Source: Symbiodinium sp. CCMP2592
Lineage: Eukaryota > Sar > Dinophyceae > Suessiales > Symbiodiniaceae
Direction of reading: 5' to 3'
Assembly: GCA_905221615.1 (NCBI GenBank)
Contig: CAJNDT010006011.1
Coordinates: 1 to 64,000, forward strand
Length of the DNA: 64,000 nt
Numbering within the stretch: the first letter of the stretch is position 1; each line of letters begins with the position of its first letter. Position numbers and translations under genes: made by a program. Under the pieces are notes generated by a model that made no database searches, was not told the origin of the DNA, and saw nothing but the letters and a program-made list of their open reading frames with translations. Below are positions 9,917 through 20,000 of the stretch, piece by piece.

Positions 9917-12202
9917 ATGGAGGATGCAGGGCCCGAGCGAAAGCGACGAAAGGGTGGGGTCCAACAGAGATTGGGCCAGGCGGTGAGTGAGAAGTCCACC
10001 TCAAGTTCTTTGCACGATTTGCTGATGACGTATTTGGCACAAGGCCTCCTGTCGGCCTCTATGATTCATGCAATTGCAGTTGCAGCGGCTGCCGATATTA
10101 GAAATGCAAGGGACGGGAAAATTCTTCCTGATTTGGACAGGCTCAGCAAGGTGAAGCATGGAAAAAATTTGCAATCTTCTATTGACAACCACTTGGCCCA
10201 GCAGTCCAATCTTCCGATGCCGACAGAATTTAATATCCCCTTAGCAGGACAAGTCGAAGGCACGGCGACTTCCATGATATTGCTTCCGCACGAGATTATG
10301 CACCACCTTTGGAAGACGACGACTGGATGGATTACTTCTGTGTTGCCTGATGCGGAGGCTTTGCCTCGGTTTTGGAGATCGTTCAATGGACACCCTTGCA
10401 TGTCAAATCATGCGGTAAAATCGCGAGCTAATTGGATGCAAAGGGCTATTCCCCTTTGCATACACGGCGACGAAGTTCCTGTTTTTGGAGTGGGCAAGAT
10501 ATGGGCTCGCAGTGTTTTGGCTTTTTCATGGGTATCGCTGATGGCCACAGCGGCCGGCCGATCTGCTGCCGATTGCAACCTCTACATTTGGGGCGTTTTT
10601 GAGAAGTTCATTATTCCGGCTGGCGGCGAGGGGGCTGGGACAATGGAAACTTTTTGGCAAGTGATGTATTGGTCTTTCAACATTCTTTACACCGGTAAAT
10701 GGCCTGCTCGGGATTGGCAAGGCAAGAAGCAGCCTGGTGTGTTGTTGTATATGTACACATGTGCCAGAAATCTGGAAACCCTTACATTTTAGGACCCTGT
10801 GGGAACCCTATAAGCTGTAAGCCTTTTTGTCTTTCTTGATTTTTTATGATGTGGGTCCTGTTTTAGATATGTGACTATATACATACACACCCTATGTATG
10901 AGAGCCCTGTTCTCAAATCCAACCCTAACCCAACAGCTTCCTTGATGGTGATGATATATATATATATATACACAGTATATAATATCGTATAAACATATAT
11001 AAGCCACAAAACCACGGACCCGTGGAATCCCAAAGCAGCACGAACCGGATGTGAGAAAAATCACCACACAGTATACGTAAAAAACCCTCTCACCACATGT
11101 AGATATATATATGTAGATATATATGAACCTGTCTCACAAGTAAGAAAATGTTTGTTACACGGCACAGAGGTATGGGGCCAGTACAAAGGAGGGCGAACGA
11201 GCGGGAACCGACCTATGCGGAGGATATTATGGTGTCCTGGTTCAAATGGCTGGCGACTTGGATTATTATGCGAAATGGCTGGAGGTTCCACGATGGAGCA
11301 ATCACAGCAAACCTTGTGCTCTTTGTCGGGCCGCCTTCAAAGGACCACTAACATGGATGGACAATCGTGCAAATTCGCCGTGGCAAGCCTCGTGCCTCAC
11401 CACCACCAACTGGAGATCCCACTGGAATCCATCATGCCAGCTGTATTCTTTACCTGGCTTTTCGGGACTTTGTATCACGATGGACTATATGCATTGTATG
11501 TTTTTGGGGTGGATACAGTTTTTTTATGGCTCCGTGCTCAGCATCGTGGTCCACGATTGTTTGGGTGGGAGTATCTTGGCGAATTTGAAATACTGCGACT
11601 CCTTCATCAAGAAGTACCAGCGAGACAACGAAACCAGATACACATTCCGCCAGCGACTTCTGAAACTTACAATGATACAACCAAAAAAAGGATTCCCCAA
11701 GATGAGAGGAAGAGCTTCCGATATTCAATCTTTGGACAGTGCAATTCTTGCTCTATTCGAAGAGCAAATGGACGAGGGTATCTATCAACACAAGCAAATC
11801 CGGCTCTTTTTGCGGTTGAACCTGCAGCTGGCTGAAATATTGGAAGCTTATGGGCCACGGTACGGCTTCTTGGCTTTACCTGAGGAGCAAGCAAACCTGG
11901 CTTTCAAGCTCGGTTGCCAAATGGCACAGCTCCACAGCAGCCTGCAAGCCCACTACAAAGGGACGGGGGAGAAGCTCTTCAATCTCACAAGTAAGACCCA
12001 CTTCGTTTTGCATAGTCTCCTACTCAGCAGTTTTATTCATCCGTCGATGGTCTGGTGCTACAAGGGAGAGACGACGATGCATCGCCTGCAGATTCTATGG
12101 AAGAGTTGTTTGGCAGGGGTGAAGCACTGGCATGCTTCCAAAAAGGCTGCCCTCAAAGAGAGGCACCTTTTGTTTCTGCGGGGCAAAGTTGGGCGATCGT
12201 GA
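9917..12202 (+). CDS. Transposase-like protein of an expanded dinoflagellate family, 2 exons
   Basis: Exon 1 is 9917-10738 and exon 2 is 11168-12202, joined in phase 0 across a GT-AG intron, giving 618 residues. The ATG lies in GGTACCATGG. Exon 1 (residues 1-274) ends in a conserved-looking block, IPLCIHGDEVPVFGVGKIW, then a Trp-rich part (WPARDWQG). Exon 2 opens with GERAGTDLCGGYYGVLVQMA and GDLDYYAKW, then CALC and the signature MDYMHCMFLGW. The D-x-MH-x3-LG pattern is also found in DDE transposases of CACTA/Plavaka type, and the Asp in HGDEVP could be the first acidic residue. That assignment is inference; the gene model itself is well supported. No terminal inverted repeats were seen, so it may be a domesticated or immobile copy. 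Similarity to a large set of dinoflagellate hypothetical proteins is recalled, not computed. Confidence 0.75.
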
Positions 12203-12655
12203 GAGCTTCTTTCTTTTCTGTCGCGAAAAAAAAGAGTGTCTCTCTGCTATATGTGGTGCTCCTGGTCTTTTGTTTGGGCTTTTGAATCACAGTTGTCGTA
12301 TATACTGGTGTGGATCTTATAAGCAATCTGCATGGATTCTCTTTGGTTAGTTTATGGCTTTGGGCCTGCGAATTTTCGGAAAAGTCCTTACTTCTGCTGT
12401 GGATCCTTTACATGTGGTGTCTGCGATTGCAGAGCAAAACAAACTCATGCCGGTGATTTTTTTAAATCCTTTACATGTGGTGTCTAAGTTTGCAGCCGCA
12501 AATATGAGTTCCATGTTTGTGTTTGCATAATGTTTTTATGTGTTTTGTCATGTTTTTAGCTCACCAGAAAATTTACGTAAATTTGGTCATTTTACACTAA
12601 ATCCTTCGTTTACAGTAAATCAAGCCAAAGTGTAAAATTAGGTAAACAGCAGACT
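12203..12655. other. AT-rich spacer with two TTTACATGTGGTGTCT copies and a palindrome
   Basis: The phrase TCCTTTACATGTGGTGTCT is repeated at about 12406 and 12470. A 16-base palindrome AAATTTACGTAAATTT lies at about 12569-12585, and a TTTTACACTAAA/TTTTACACTTTGG pair flanks the LINE break point. No gene is seen. Confidence 0.6.
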
Positions 12656-15569
12656 CAGGGTAAATTTGAAGGGAAAGCTCCAAAAGCAAAGGTGGGAACT
12701 GCAGCAGGAGTCCGGTGTCGACTACCGAGGCCCAAACAACACAATCATAGAAGCCTTTGATATCAAGAAAGAGTCCTACAAAGTGTTTGGACTGAGTTCG
12801 GGAGGCTTCGGCCCACAGCAAACGGCGGATGCCGATGTCTAGTGATGTTCGTCCTGGCACTGCGGCATCCCAAGGAGCCAGGGCCTGGTAGGAGACCGTC
12901 CACTCTTGGATCAGGGACCACCTGGCTCTGCAGTAGTCCCTCCACAAAACGTGAGTTAAAGAGATAGGTCTCTCAGCAGTAGCCGATTTGGGCAGCATAC
13001 AAACTTGTGTCAGGAGAAACTGCTGCGGGACTCGGAGGCCTCTTTCGAGCTCCTGATAAAATTCAGCGATGTCCTGAAGCATTGGCCAAGTCAATTTCTT
13101 GAGAAGGGACTTGCTCCAGCCGTCCGGTCCTGGGGCAGTGACCCTGCCTTTGGAAAACCTTTGTTGCAGCTGTTCCGGGGAAATGGGGCTCAGGGTAGCG
13201 ACCTGCTGAGCAGCCAGTTCCCGTAGCTTTCCGCGAGCCTGTTGCTCTGCGTGTGGAAGAGGAGGAAGGTCCTCAACTCTAAGTACGCCTTTCCAAGTGC
13301 GGAGCCATAGTTTGGTTCTAGCCAGGGCGCGGACCTCTGCGGACAGATCCCGAAAGGGACGTGCAGTGGTGATTTCACCTTTTTTGATCGTCTTGAAAAG
13401 GGGAGCCATCCCTTTTTCTTGGGCTCCCTGCAACCACGACCTGTACGACTTGGTCTGGGCATCCTGGTGAACTTTAGAGGCCAGCAGAAATTGCTCCTGC
13501 AATAATTGCTGGACGGGCTCAGGAACAGCTGCCTGCTCCGAGAGACAGGCCTGGAGCGTAGAAAGAAAGGAAACAGCCTCCTCCGAGTTGCCCTGCCAGT
13601 GGTCCAGGATCTGCGGCAAATACTCCTGGCATTGCTCTCGACGTTTGGGGTGGTCTCCCTGGCACAGAAATTGTACCCGGTGCCAAAAAGCCTGGCAAGA
13701 GCCTTCCCATGCGAACTGGGACATGCGAGGAACAGCTGGGAGGAATTCAACTTGGAGTTGGCGACCAATACCCTGGGACGTTTGCAAAAGACTGTGCTCC
13801 ACCGAGCTGGAAATGGAAGCCAGTCGATTGCTCAGGGGGTCAGCCGACAAGGTGGTATCGGGCAAAGAGGCGAGGGTCTCCTCAACCTGCATGTAATCAA
13901 GCGGTTCTTCCCTGAAGGAAAGCACAAAGGAGGGAAGCTGTGGAGTGGTGAGCTGGAAAGCGCCCACATTAAGGGCAACTTGGATTGCTGCATGTGGCTT
14001 GAAAGGAACATCCCAGGAGGCATCAACCCGGAGCAAACCTTCCAGGCAGTGTGATACAGCCAGAAAATCAAGCTCATTGTCACCACATGTGGCTTTGTTG
14101 GGCCCAATTGGTTCAAGGGACAAACTTTGAAAAATGGCAGTGTCCAACAATTCCTTCAAAGGCGAGTTCCAATCTCCACCTATCAGGATTGGGCCCCTTA
14201 CAGATTGACGAATTGCGCGCAGAGATGCTAGGATGTCAGAGTTGACCGGGGACCCGAAGCCGGAGGAGGACTGGAGGTACAGGCTAACTACTGTCAAGTC
14301 AGCCCCTTGTGTGCGTAGCGTCACCGCCACGTAGCCGCAGCCTTGGTTGGTATACTGGCCTCGCAAACGGGCTCCCAGGTGGGCTCTAACTAAAACCCCT
14401 ACTCCGCCTCTAGAGCTATTCCGTCGGCCTTCCCCAGGGGCTGCGGGCACAAGGAAGGAGTCAAAGCCCATGGCAGCCATAGACGAAATTTCAGCAACAA
14501 CTTGGGACTCCAAAAGGTGGTGCTCCTGAATCAAGATAACATCCCCTTGAGCTGAAAACCATTGCTTGACTTCGGGCCTCCAAGAAGTGATGTTGCAAGA
14601 TGTGACTCGCATTTGCCTATGCCCCTGTGGCTGCGATTTGCGCAAAACTTCAAAGCCCCGAGCAACAAGCAGGAGCAAAGTCAAGTCAAAAGAACGTTGG
14701 AGGGCCAAGATCTCTTGGCACAGCCACCAACCTAAGCTGCCCTGTTCAACCTGATCAAGAAGGTGGGCAACCAACTCCGAAGTTGCTCCCAACAGACCTG
14801 GGTTCTGGACAGCCTCCCACACCTGGCCTTCGAGTGTTCGCCACTGGCTGTGTGGGCTTGCCGACGGTGGCAACTCAGGTGGCATCTCACAAAGGGCAAG
14901 CTGAGAGAATGGCACCCTAATGTGTTTGGGCTGTTTCGCTCTGCGCCTGGTTTTATTCCGTTTGCGGGTGACCCCAACCTCGGCGTGGCTCCCCGACGCC
15001 TGTAAGCGAGGAAACTCCTCAACTTGAGATGCCGTTGCTGAGGTTGTGGCCACAAAAGCAGAGATTGAAGAAGCACCGGTCACAGGGACCTCATCAAACT
15101 CAGTTGTCGAGAAAGACGGGGGCCAAAATTGGGGTCCAGTGATGAGTTGGGTGTCTTGGGACTGCAGCGGGGTGCTGTGGCGTAATCCTTTGGTAACAGT
15201 CTGCCAGGCACTCAAATCCCCAAAAGAATCCCAGTCTTCCTTACCAGAAAAACCAGGTAACCAAAACTGATCCCATACAAGGTCGGTGTTGCAAAATTGT
15301 GAGTAAGCCTCAACATACCCTGAAACCTTCTCTAAGGACTTGGGCTGCTGAGGTTGGCACTCCCCCAATGAAAACAAATCACTGTACAAAGAAATGGGTC
15401 TCTTAACCGATTCGCCGGAAAACCCGCAGGGCTGAGAGCTGGACGCAGGGGCACAGGAAACATCTTGATCAAGCAGAAGGGCAGGCTGAAATGCACAAGC
15501 AGGTTGCCCACTGTCCCCACTTAAAGGACCTTCCTCGAAAACAGACCTAACCTGAACCCCCAGCCCCAC
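12597..15569 (-). CDS. LINE ORF2: AP endonuclease plus truncated reverse transcriptase
   Basis: The frame continues directly from ORF1 after one TAG. Endonuclease motifs lie at residues about 323 (CNITSW), 347 (QEHH), 464 (GGDWNS, the Asp-Asn pair), 497 (ELDFLAVS) and 527 (PHAA, where active enzymes usually have SDH). Reverse transcriptase motifs are APGPDGWS (about 812), RPISLTHV (about 866) and FLDIKGFYDCV (motif A, about 935). The sequence leaves the family at LSLQIY (about residue 967) and ends 23 codons later in unrelated sequence, so the YxDD box, thumb and any C-terminal zinc knuckle are missing. There is no early ATG; translation would need readthrough of the TAG or reinitiation. Not functional as it stands. 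Confidence 0.85.
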   Translation of the reverse strand: MGLGVQVRSVFEEGPLSGDSGQPACAFQPALLLDQDVSCAPASSSQPCGFSGESVKRPISLYSDLFSLGECQPQQPKSLEKVSGYVEAYSQFCNTDLVWDQFWLPGFSGKEDWDSFGDLSAWQTVTKGLRHSTPLQSQDTQLITGPQFWPPSFSTTEFDEVPVTGASSISAFVATTSATASQVEEFPRLQASGSHAEVGVTRKRNKTRRRAKQPKHIRVPFSQLALCEMPPELPPSASPHSQWRTLEGQVWEAVQNPGLLGATSELVAHLLDQVEQGSLGWWLCQEILALQRSFDLTLLLLVARGFEVLRKSQPQGHRQMRVTSCNITSWRPEVKQWFSAQGDVILIQEHHLLESQVVAEISSMAAMGFDSFLVPAAPGEGRRNSSRGGVGVLVRAHLGARLRGQYTNQGCGYVAVTLRTQGADLTVVSLYLQSSSGFGSPVNSDILASLRAIRQSVRGPILIGGDWNSPLKELLDTAIFQSLSLEPIGPNKATCGDNELDFLAVSHCLEGLLRVDASWDVPFKPHAAIQVALNVGAFQLTTPQLPSFVLSFREEPLDYMQVEETLASLPDTTLSADPLSNRLASISSSVEHSLLQTSQGIGRQLQVEFLPAVPRMSQFAWEGSCQAFWHRVQFLCQGDHPKRREQCQEYLPQILDHWQGNSEEAVSFLSTLQACLSEQAAVPEPVQQLLQEQFLLASKVHQDAQTKSYRSWLQGAQEKGMAPLFKTIKKGEITTARPFRDLSAEVRALARTKLWLRTWKGVLRVEDLPPLPHAEQQARGKLRELAAQQVATLSPISPEQLQQRFSKGRVTAPGPDGWSKSLLKKLTWPMLQDIAEFYQELERGLRVPQQFLLTQVCMLPKSATAERPISLTHVLWRDYCRARWSLIQEWTVSYQALAPWDAAVPGRTSLDIGIRRLLWAEASRTQSKHFVGLFLDIKGFYDCVVWASVVDTGLLLQFPPLLLELSLQIYPESAVYLILHFGLIYCKRRI

Positions 15570-17088
15570 TCCCTAACCTTGCTGCGTGCTACGGCCTCGG
15601 CTCCTGGACCTGGGCTTGGCTTGCTCATGCGGCTCAGTGCCCTTGTGTTCTGGCAGAGTTTGGCTCAGCGGGGCACGGGTCGGAGCCGTCAAACCAGGCT
15701 GGTTTGTGGCTTCAACTTCCATATTCTGCTGCCCATCGTTAAGCTTACCGCGCTGGGCCTCCTCGTAAAGCTCCTTCTGCTCCTGGGTCAGGACAATCCC
15801 AACTTTGGCAAGCGTATCTAGAAGCCCTTCCAAGGGATCGTCCTTGCGCGCGGGGTCCTCCAGACCCAAAGCATCAGCACTGAGTGTGGCTTCCAACTCC
15901 GACTGCATAGCCGTGACTTCAGCTTGCTTGCTCTGCAAATCAGATTGGCAAACCTTCATCTTCTCAAGCAGCTCCTGGTAGGTTGCTTTGGCTCGGTCTA
16001 TGCGAATCTGTAAAGCAGCAGTTTGCTGGATCATCTGTCGCAAGTCCGTAGTGCTCTGCTTAAAGCGACGAGTTGCAATCTCAATCTGCTGAGTCTGCGT
16101 GGGGGCCGGAGGATCAAGTGCTGCAAGGGCTTGCTGGATCGAAGGCGGCAATGACTCCAAGTGCTTCTTGCAAAGGGCCGCAAGGTCTGTTGGCTCCGAC
16201 GCCACCGGCTCAGGGATGCCAGCTTGGCGCATCAGCTTCTTCTGATCATCAGACGCGGAATCCCACAGGTTCTTAGAGGCTTCGGCCTGCTCGTCAAGCC
16301 CACCCTTTGCCCCTTTGCCTTTTCCAGACTGGAGGCCTGGAGGCGGACTCGGCTGCCGGCCTGCTTGGAAACCTGCCTCGCTCAGTTCCTTCTGGACCTC
16401 TGGGGGAAACTTCTGCCAAAGAGTCGTGACGGCTTTGGAGAGGTTGCCCTCATGATTCCTAGGCCGTTGGGGGCTTTGAGTTGCACTCTCAGTGGTTGCG
16501 CTTCTGTCCCTGTTCTTCTTGGGACCCCGCGGGCGCAGTCTTTGAGTGACCGGAGCACCCTGTGTTTTCCAGGCGTTACCACACAGGTTGCAAAAGGGGT
16601 GGTGCTGGACTCTGTCTACGAAAATCCAGCTCTGCTTACCCGCCCTAGAGCAGTGAGGACAGACGATGTAGGGCGTTGCTGCACCCTTGGCACCGTTTTT
16701 TTCCCAAGTCATGGCGAGCAAGCTCAACCTGTGACAACGGCTGAGCAAGTGTTCGGCTTGAAAGCACGTGCAGTATGGCGCTACCCCGCCCCAACCCTTG
16801 CTGGACAGCCAGCCTACGACCTTTAAGGTTGCGGTTTGGGTTCCAGTCAGGGCCTTTAGCAAAAGTAGGGACTCCAGGCTAAAAGGCCACGTCGGCACTG
16901 CAAAGTCTGAGCCGAAAACTTGAGCCAGGATTGAAAATCAACTCCCCCTCATGAACCTGTCGTCGAGAAAAGTACCGGTCCAGTGGCTGCTGTTGCGTAT
17001 TGGGCTCGTAGATCTTCTCACGGTCCACGATAGTCTTATGGCTCTTCCAAAAACGGCTGCGGCTGTACAAAGAGGCGTCAGCACCTAC
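12655..17088 (-). mobile_element. LINE-type non-LTR retrotransposon, 3' part missing
   Basis: The minus strand encodes an ORF1-like protein and an ORF2 with an apurinic-type endonuclease followed by a reverse transcriptase. The element starts next to the stop codon of copia element 1 (about 17088) and is cut off after RT motif A (about 12655), before the expected catalytic [FY]xDD box. No 3' UTR, poly(A) or target duplication is visible. Losing the 3' end while keeping the 5' end is the reverse of normal LINE truncation, so a later deletion or rearrangement is likely. Confidence 0.8.
15573..16712 (-). CDS. LINE ORF1-like protein with zinc ribbon and coiled coil
   Basis: The first ATG (16712-16710, MTWEKNGAKG) gives 379 residues; the frame is open upstream to 16898 and the true start may be there. 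Residues about 16-50 hold two CxxC pairs (CPHC and CNLC) in a zinc-ribbon arrangement. Around 130-170 is a basic Gln/Lys helix and a Pro/Gly/Lys hinge (PPPGLQSGKGKG). Residues about 230-310 are Gln/Glu/Lys heptads typical of a coiled coil. The C-terminus is RS-rich. Such proteins bind LINE RNA as multimers. It ends in TAG (15575-15573), followed in the same frame by ORF2. Confidence 0.7.
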   Translation of the reverse strand: MTWEKNGAKGAATPYIVCPHCSRAGKQSWIFVDRVQHHPFCNLCGNAWKTQGAPVTQRLRPRGPKKNRDRSATTESATQSPQRPRNHEGNLSKAVTTLWQKFPPEVQKELSEAGFQAGRQPSPPPGLQSGKGKGAKGGLDEQAEASKNLWDSASDDQKKLMRQAGIPEPVASEPTDLAALCKKHLESLPPSIQQALAALDPPAPTQTQQIEIATRRFKQSTTDLRQMIQQTAALQIRIDRAKATYQELLEKMKVCQSDLQSKQAEVTAMQSELEATLSADALGLEDPARKDDPLEGLLDTLAKVGIVLTQEQKELYEEAQRGKLNDGQQNMEVEATNQPGLTAPTRAPLSQTLPEHKGTEPHEQAKPRSRSRGRSTQQG

Positions 17089-20000
17089 CAAGCACTCAAA
17101 GCCCTAAGAGCTGTGTGAGCAAAAGCTTCGGGGTAGTGCTGGGTGTTCTTCAGAACGAACATCTTACTATGCTCGTGGTTTCCAGGGCACTTTAATTTAT
17201 CCATGCAGTGAATGAGAACATGACTGTTCGAGCACAACCTCCAAACCTTCTTCACTGGAAGTGCGTCCATTCCAACCATACCGCAGGCACAACCATGCAC
17301 AAGAGCGGTCTCATGCGGATTGATCTTAAGGAATGACTTCGTAAAGGACCATCCCCAGTAAGCACAACGTTGCGGCCACTCAATGACCCAAGTTGCCGAA
17401 TCAGATGTGTTGACTAGCTTCAAGAAGCTCTTCCAGAGCTTTCGGTGGACTGTGAAAAGTCCTTTCATCCTTTCATCATAGTGATCTGCAGATCGGGCTT
17501 GGTGATAGCGCTGCCAAGGCGAACCACCGGTACAGGGCGTCGAGGCCCACACAACAACATGCATGTTCCGACGGTGTGCCGCACGAAGGGCGTGCTCAAT
17601 GAGCTCGATGGTCTCCGGAAGAGTCCCATCCGTTTCTTCCGTCACGGGAATAGCATGGATGCCATAGTGGCTAGCAAGCTTAGTCAACCAGGCTTCTCCA
17701 GAGGTGCAGAACTCGACCATCACAATGTAATGCGGTGTCTGCAACCGACAACGACCAACCAACACACTCCAAGGATCATCGACGCTTGCAGAAAACAGAC
17801 CTTTGAACGCGGCAAACACAAGGCAACGGACCGGGGGCGCATCACCTCGAAGATAGTCACTACGGGTGAGACGTTCCTCAAGACACAACTGTCCTATATG
17901 ATACCAAGTTTGCGCGACACTCAAGTTCTTTGTTTGCAAGTCGGCGACGTTATCTGTTCCTGGGACGTGTGTAACCAGGATCTCGCCGTTCTCAACCTTA
18001 TCTTGCAAGTAGCAAAGACGAAGGTCCACGTGACGCATCCTTCTCAGGAAGCCGGACATCATACTGACCTGGCGAGCGGAAGAGCTGTCCGTAGGCAGGT
18101 ATAGGGGTTGCGCAACGCTTTCGAAAAGGTGGCCCAAAAGCTGCCCCAATCCTACAAGCTCGCGCGCCATCTCAACCATAGCGAAAAGCTCAGACTCCGC
18201 ACTGGAGAGTGCTACGATAGGCTGGAGCCTCGAGTAAGTCTTGATACAATTCCCATTCAGATAAATCACTCCTCCGCTGGTGCTCTTCCGTCCAGTAGAG
18301 CGTTCAGAGGCCCAATTAGCGTCGCTGAATCCAACGAGGGTTGCAGTCCCAGGTTGAGCTTTGGAGTCCTTCTGAAAGACCTGAACAAGATCGGGAACCT
18401 CCAAAAGCCAACGGAGCACTTTACGCATACAATCCTCATGCACAGCGCGCGGACAGGCTTGACCTCTAGACAGCATGGAGTGAAAATAACACAAATCCCC
18501 CCTGGTTTGCACAAGCCAGCCTAGTTTCCCTAGGGTGCTTCTAAAGCGGCTCGCGGCTTCAGGGGAGAGCTCTTCGGAGGGCTTCTCGGGGTCTTCCTTG
18601 TCAAGGATCGATCGGAGGTCTGGTGGTGCAGTGCAGGGCTTCATCTTCCTGCGGTTCTCCTGGCTCCACCCAAAAGCCTCGAAGATCGAATCGACGTATT
18701 CTTTCTTCACAGCCAACAAGATCTCATGGCCACGCTTGATTATCTCACGGCCTAGGAATCCGATCCTGCCGTCCTCATCCAAGCGTCCAGTCAACTTGAC
18801 CTTAAGACGGCCCATGAGGAAGTCTAGAAGCTGTTGGTTTGCCTCTTTCGTTCTTGTGGCTAGCAAGATGTCGTCGACGTACACAAGACAAAGCACAAGG
18901 ATGTCTCCCCAATACCCTTTGTACAACGTAGGTTCAATAAGAGAAGGAAACAATCCCAACTCAGCAAGAAGTCCAGCAAGATGCTTCTGCCACGAAAGGC
19001 CTGCCGATCTCAAGCCATATATGGCTTTCTCCAGGATGACGTAAACCTTAGAGCCATCAAGGTTCTGAAAGCATCCCGGCAACTCAAGCACGGTATCAAG
19101 AACCAACTTGGCATACAAGAAGGCAGTCGAAACGTCAAGTCCCCAAAGGACAAGCGTATCCTGGACAACACGACAGATGAAAGCCTTGAAGGCCTCCACA
19201 GAAGCAGTCTGGCTCGCAATGCCCAAGTCAAGCGCCGAAGGTTGATTGAAAGCAAAGTCTTTTGCAACAAGGCGCGCACGCACAATGTGCTGATCGTCAA
19301 CATCAACCTTGTCAGTGAAGACAAAACGCGACTTAATGATCTTGGCACCTGTCTCCTGGCAGTGGGTCTTAATCTCATCATAGGTGCGGGCGTTGCCGAC
19401 ACCCAAGTTGTGCATAGCAGACACCTCTTTCTGCATGCCAACCCACGTTTTCTCAGGATCCAAAGGCAAGCCACTGACATCATCAACCACAGAAGTGGGC
19501 TTGATGACCCACACCTCCCGATCACCGAAAGGCATGGCTACCCCCTCATCGGGGTTACTGTGCTGAGCGGGTGCTTTTCTCTTAAGCTGGGCAGCAAACA
19601 AGCCGACCTCACCGTAATCAACAGGACTCAGGTGATGCTTCTGGTCCGGAATCACTGAGAACATGAACTGAGGCATGCTCGCACTGTCAAGGACATCCGG
19701 GACCTGAGCAACATCCATGGGCACAGTGTAGTCGTCCATATCAACCTGATCCATCTCAACGTCCCCACCAGGGAGATACTCCTGAGGGAGCTCAGAGTCT
19801 TGGGCTGCTTGTGAGGGTTCGGGCACCAGGTGCTGCAGATCCTCAGGAACAGGAGACCCAGGAAGACTGGGCTCGTAGTCCAAGCTCTCTTCTTCAAACT
19901 CCACAACTTCAGGGTTCGGGTTGATTTTTACTTGAGGCTTTTCAGGGGCTTGTTGCTGTTCAGGATTGTCAAGATCACCGAGCGTATCCCTGATGTAATC

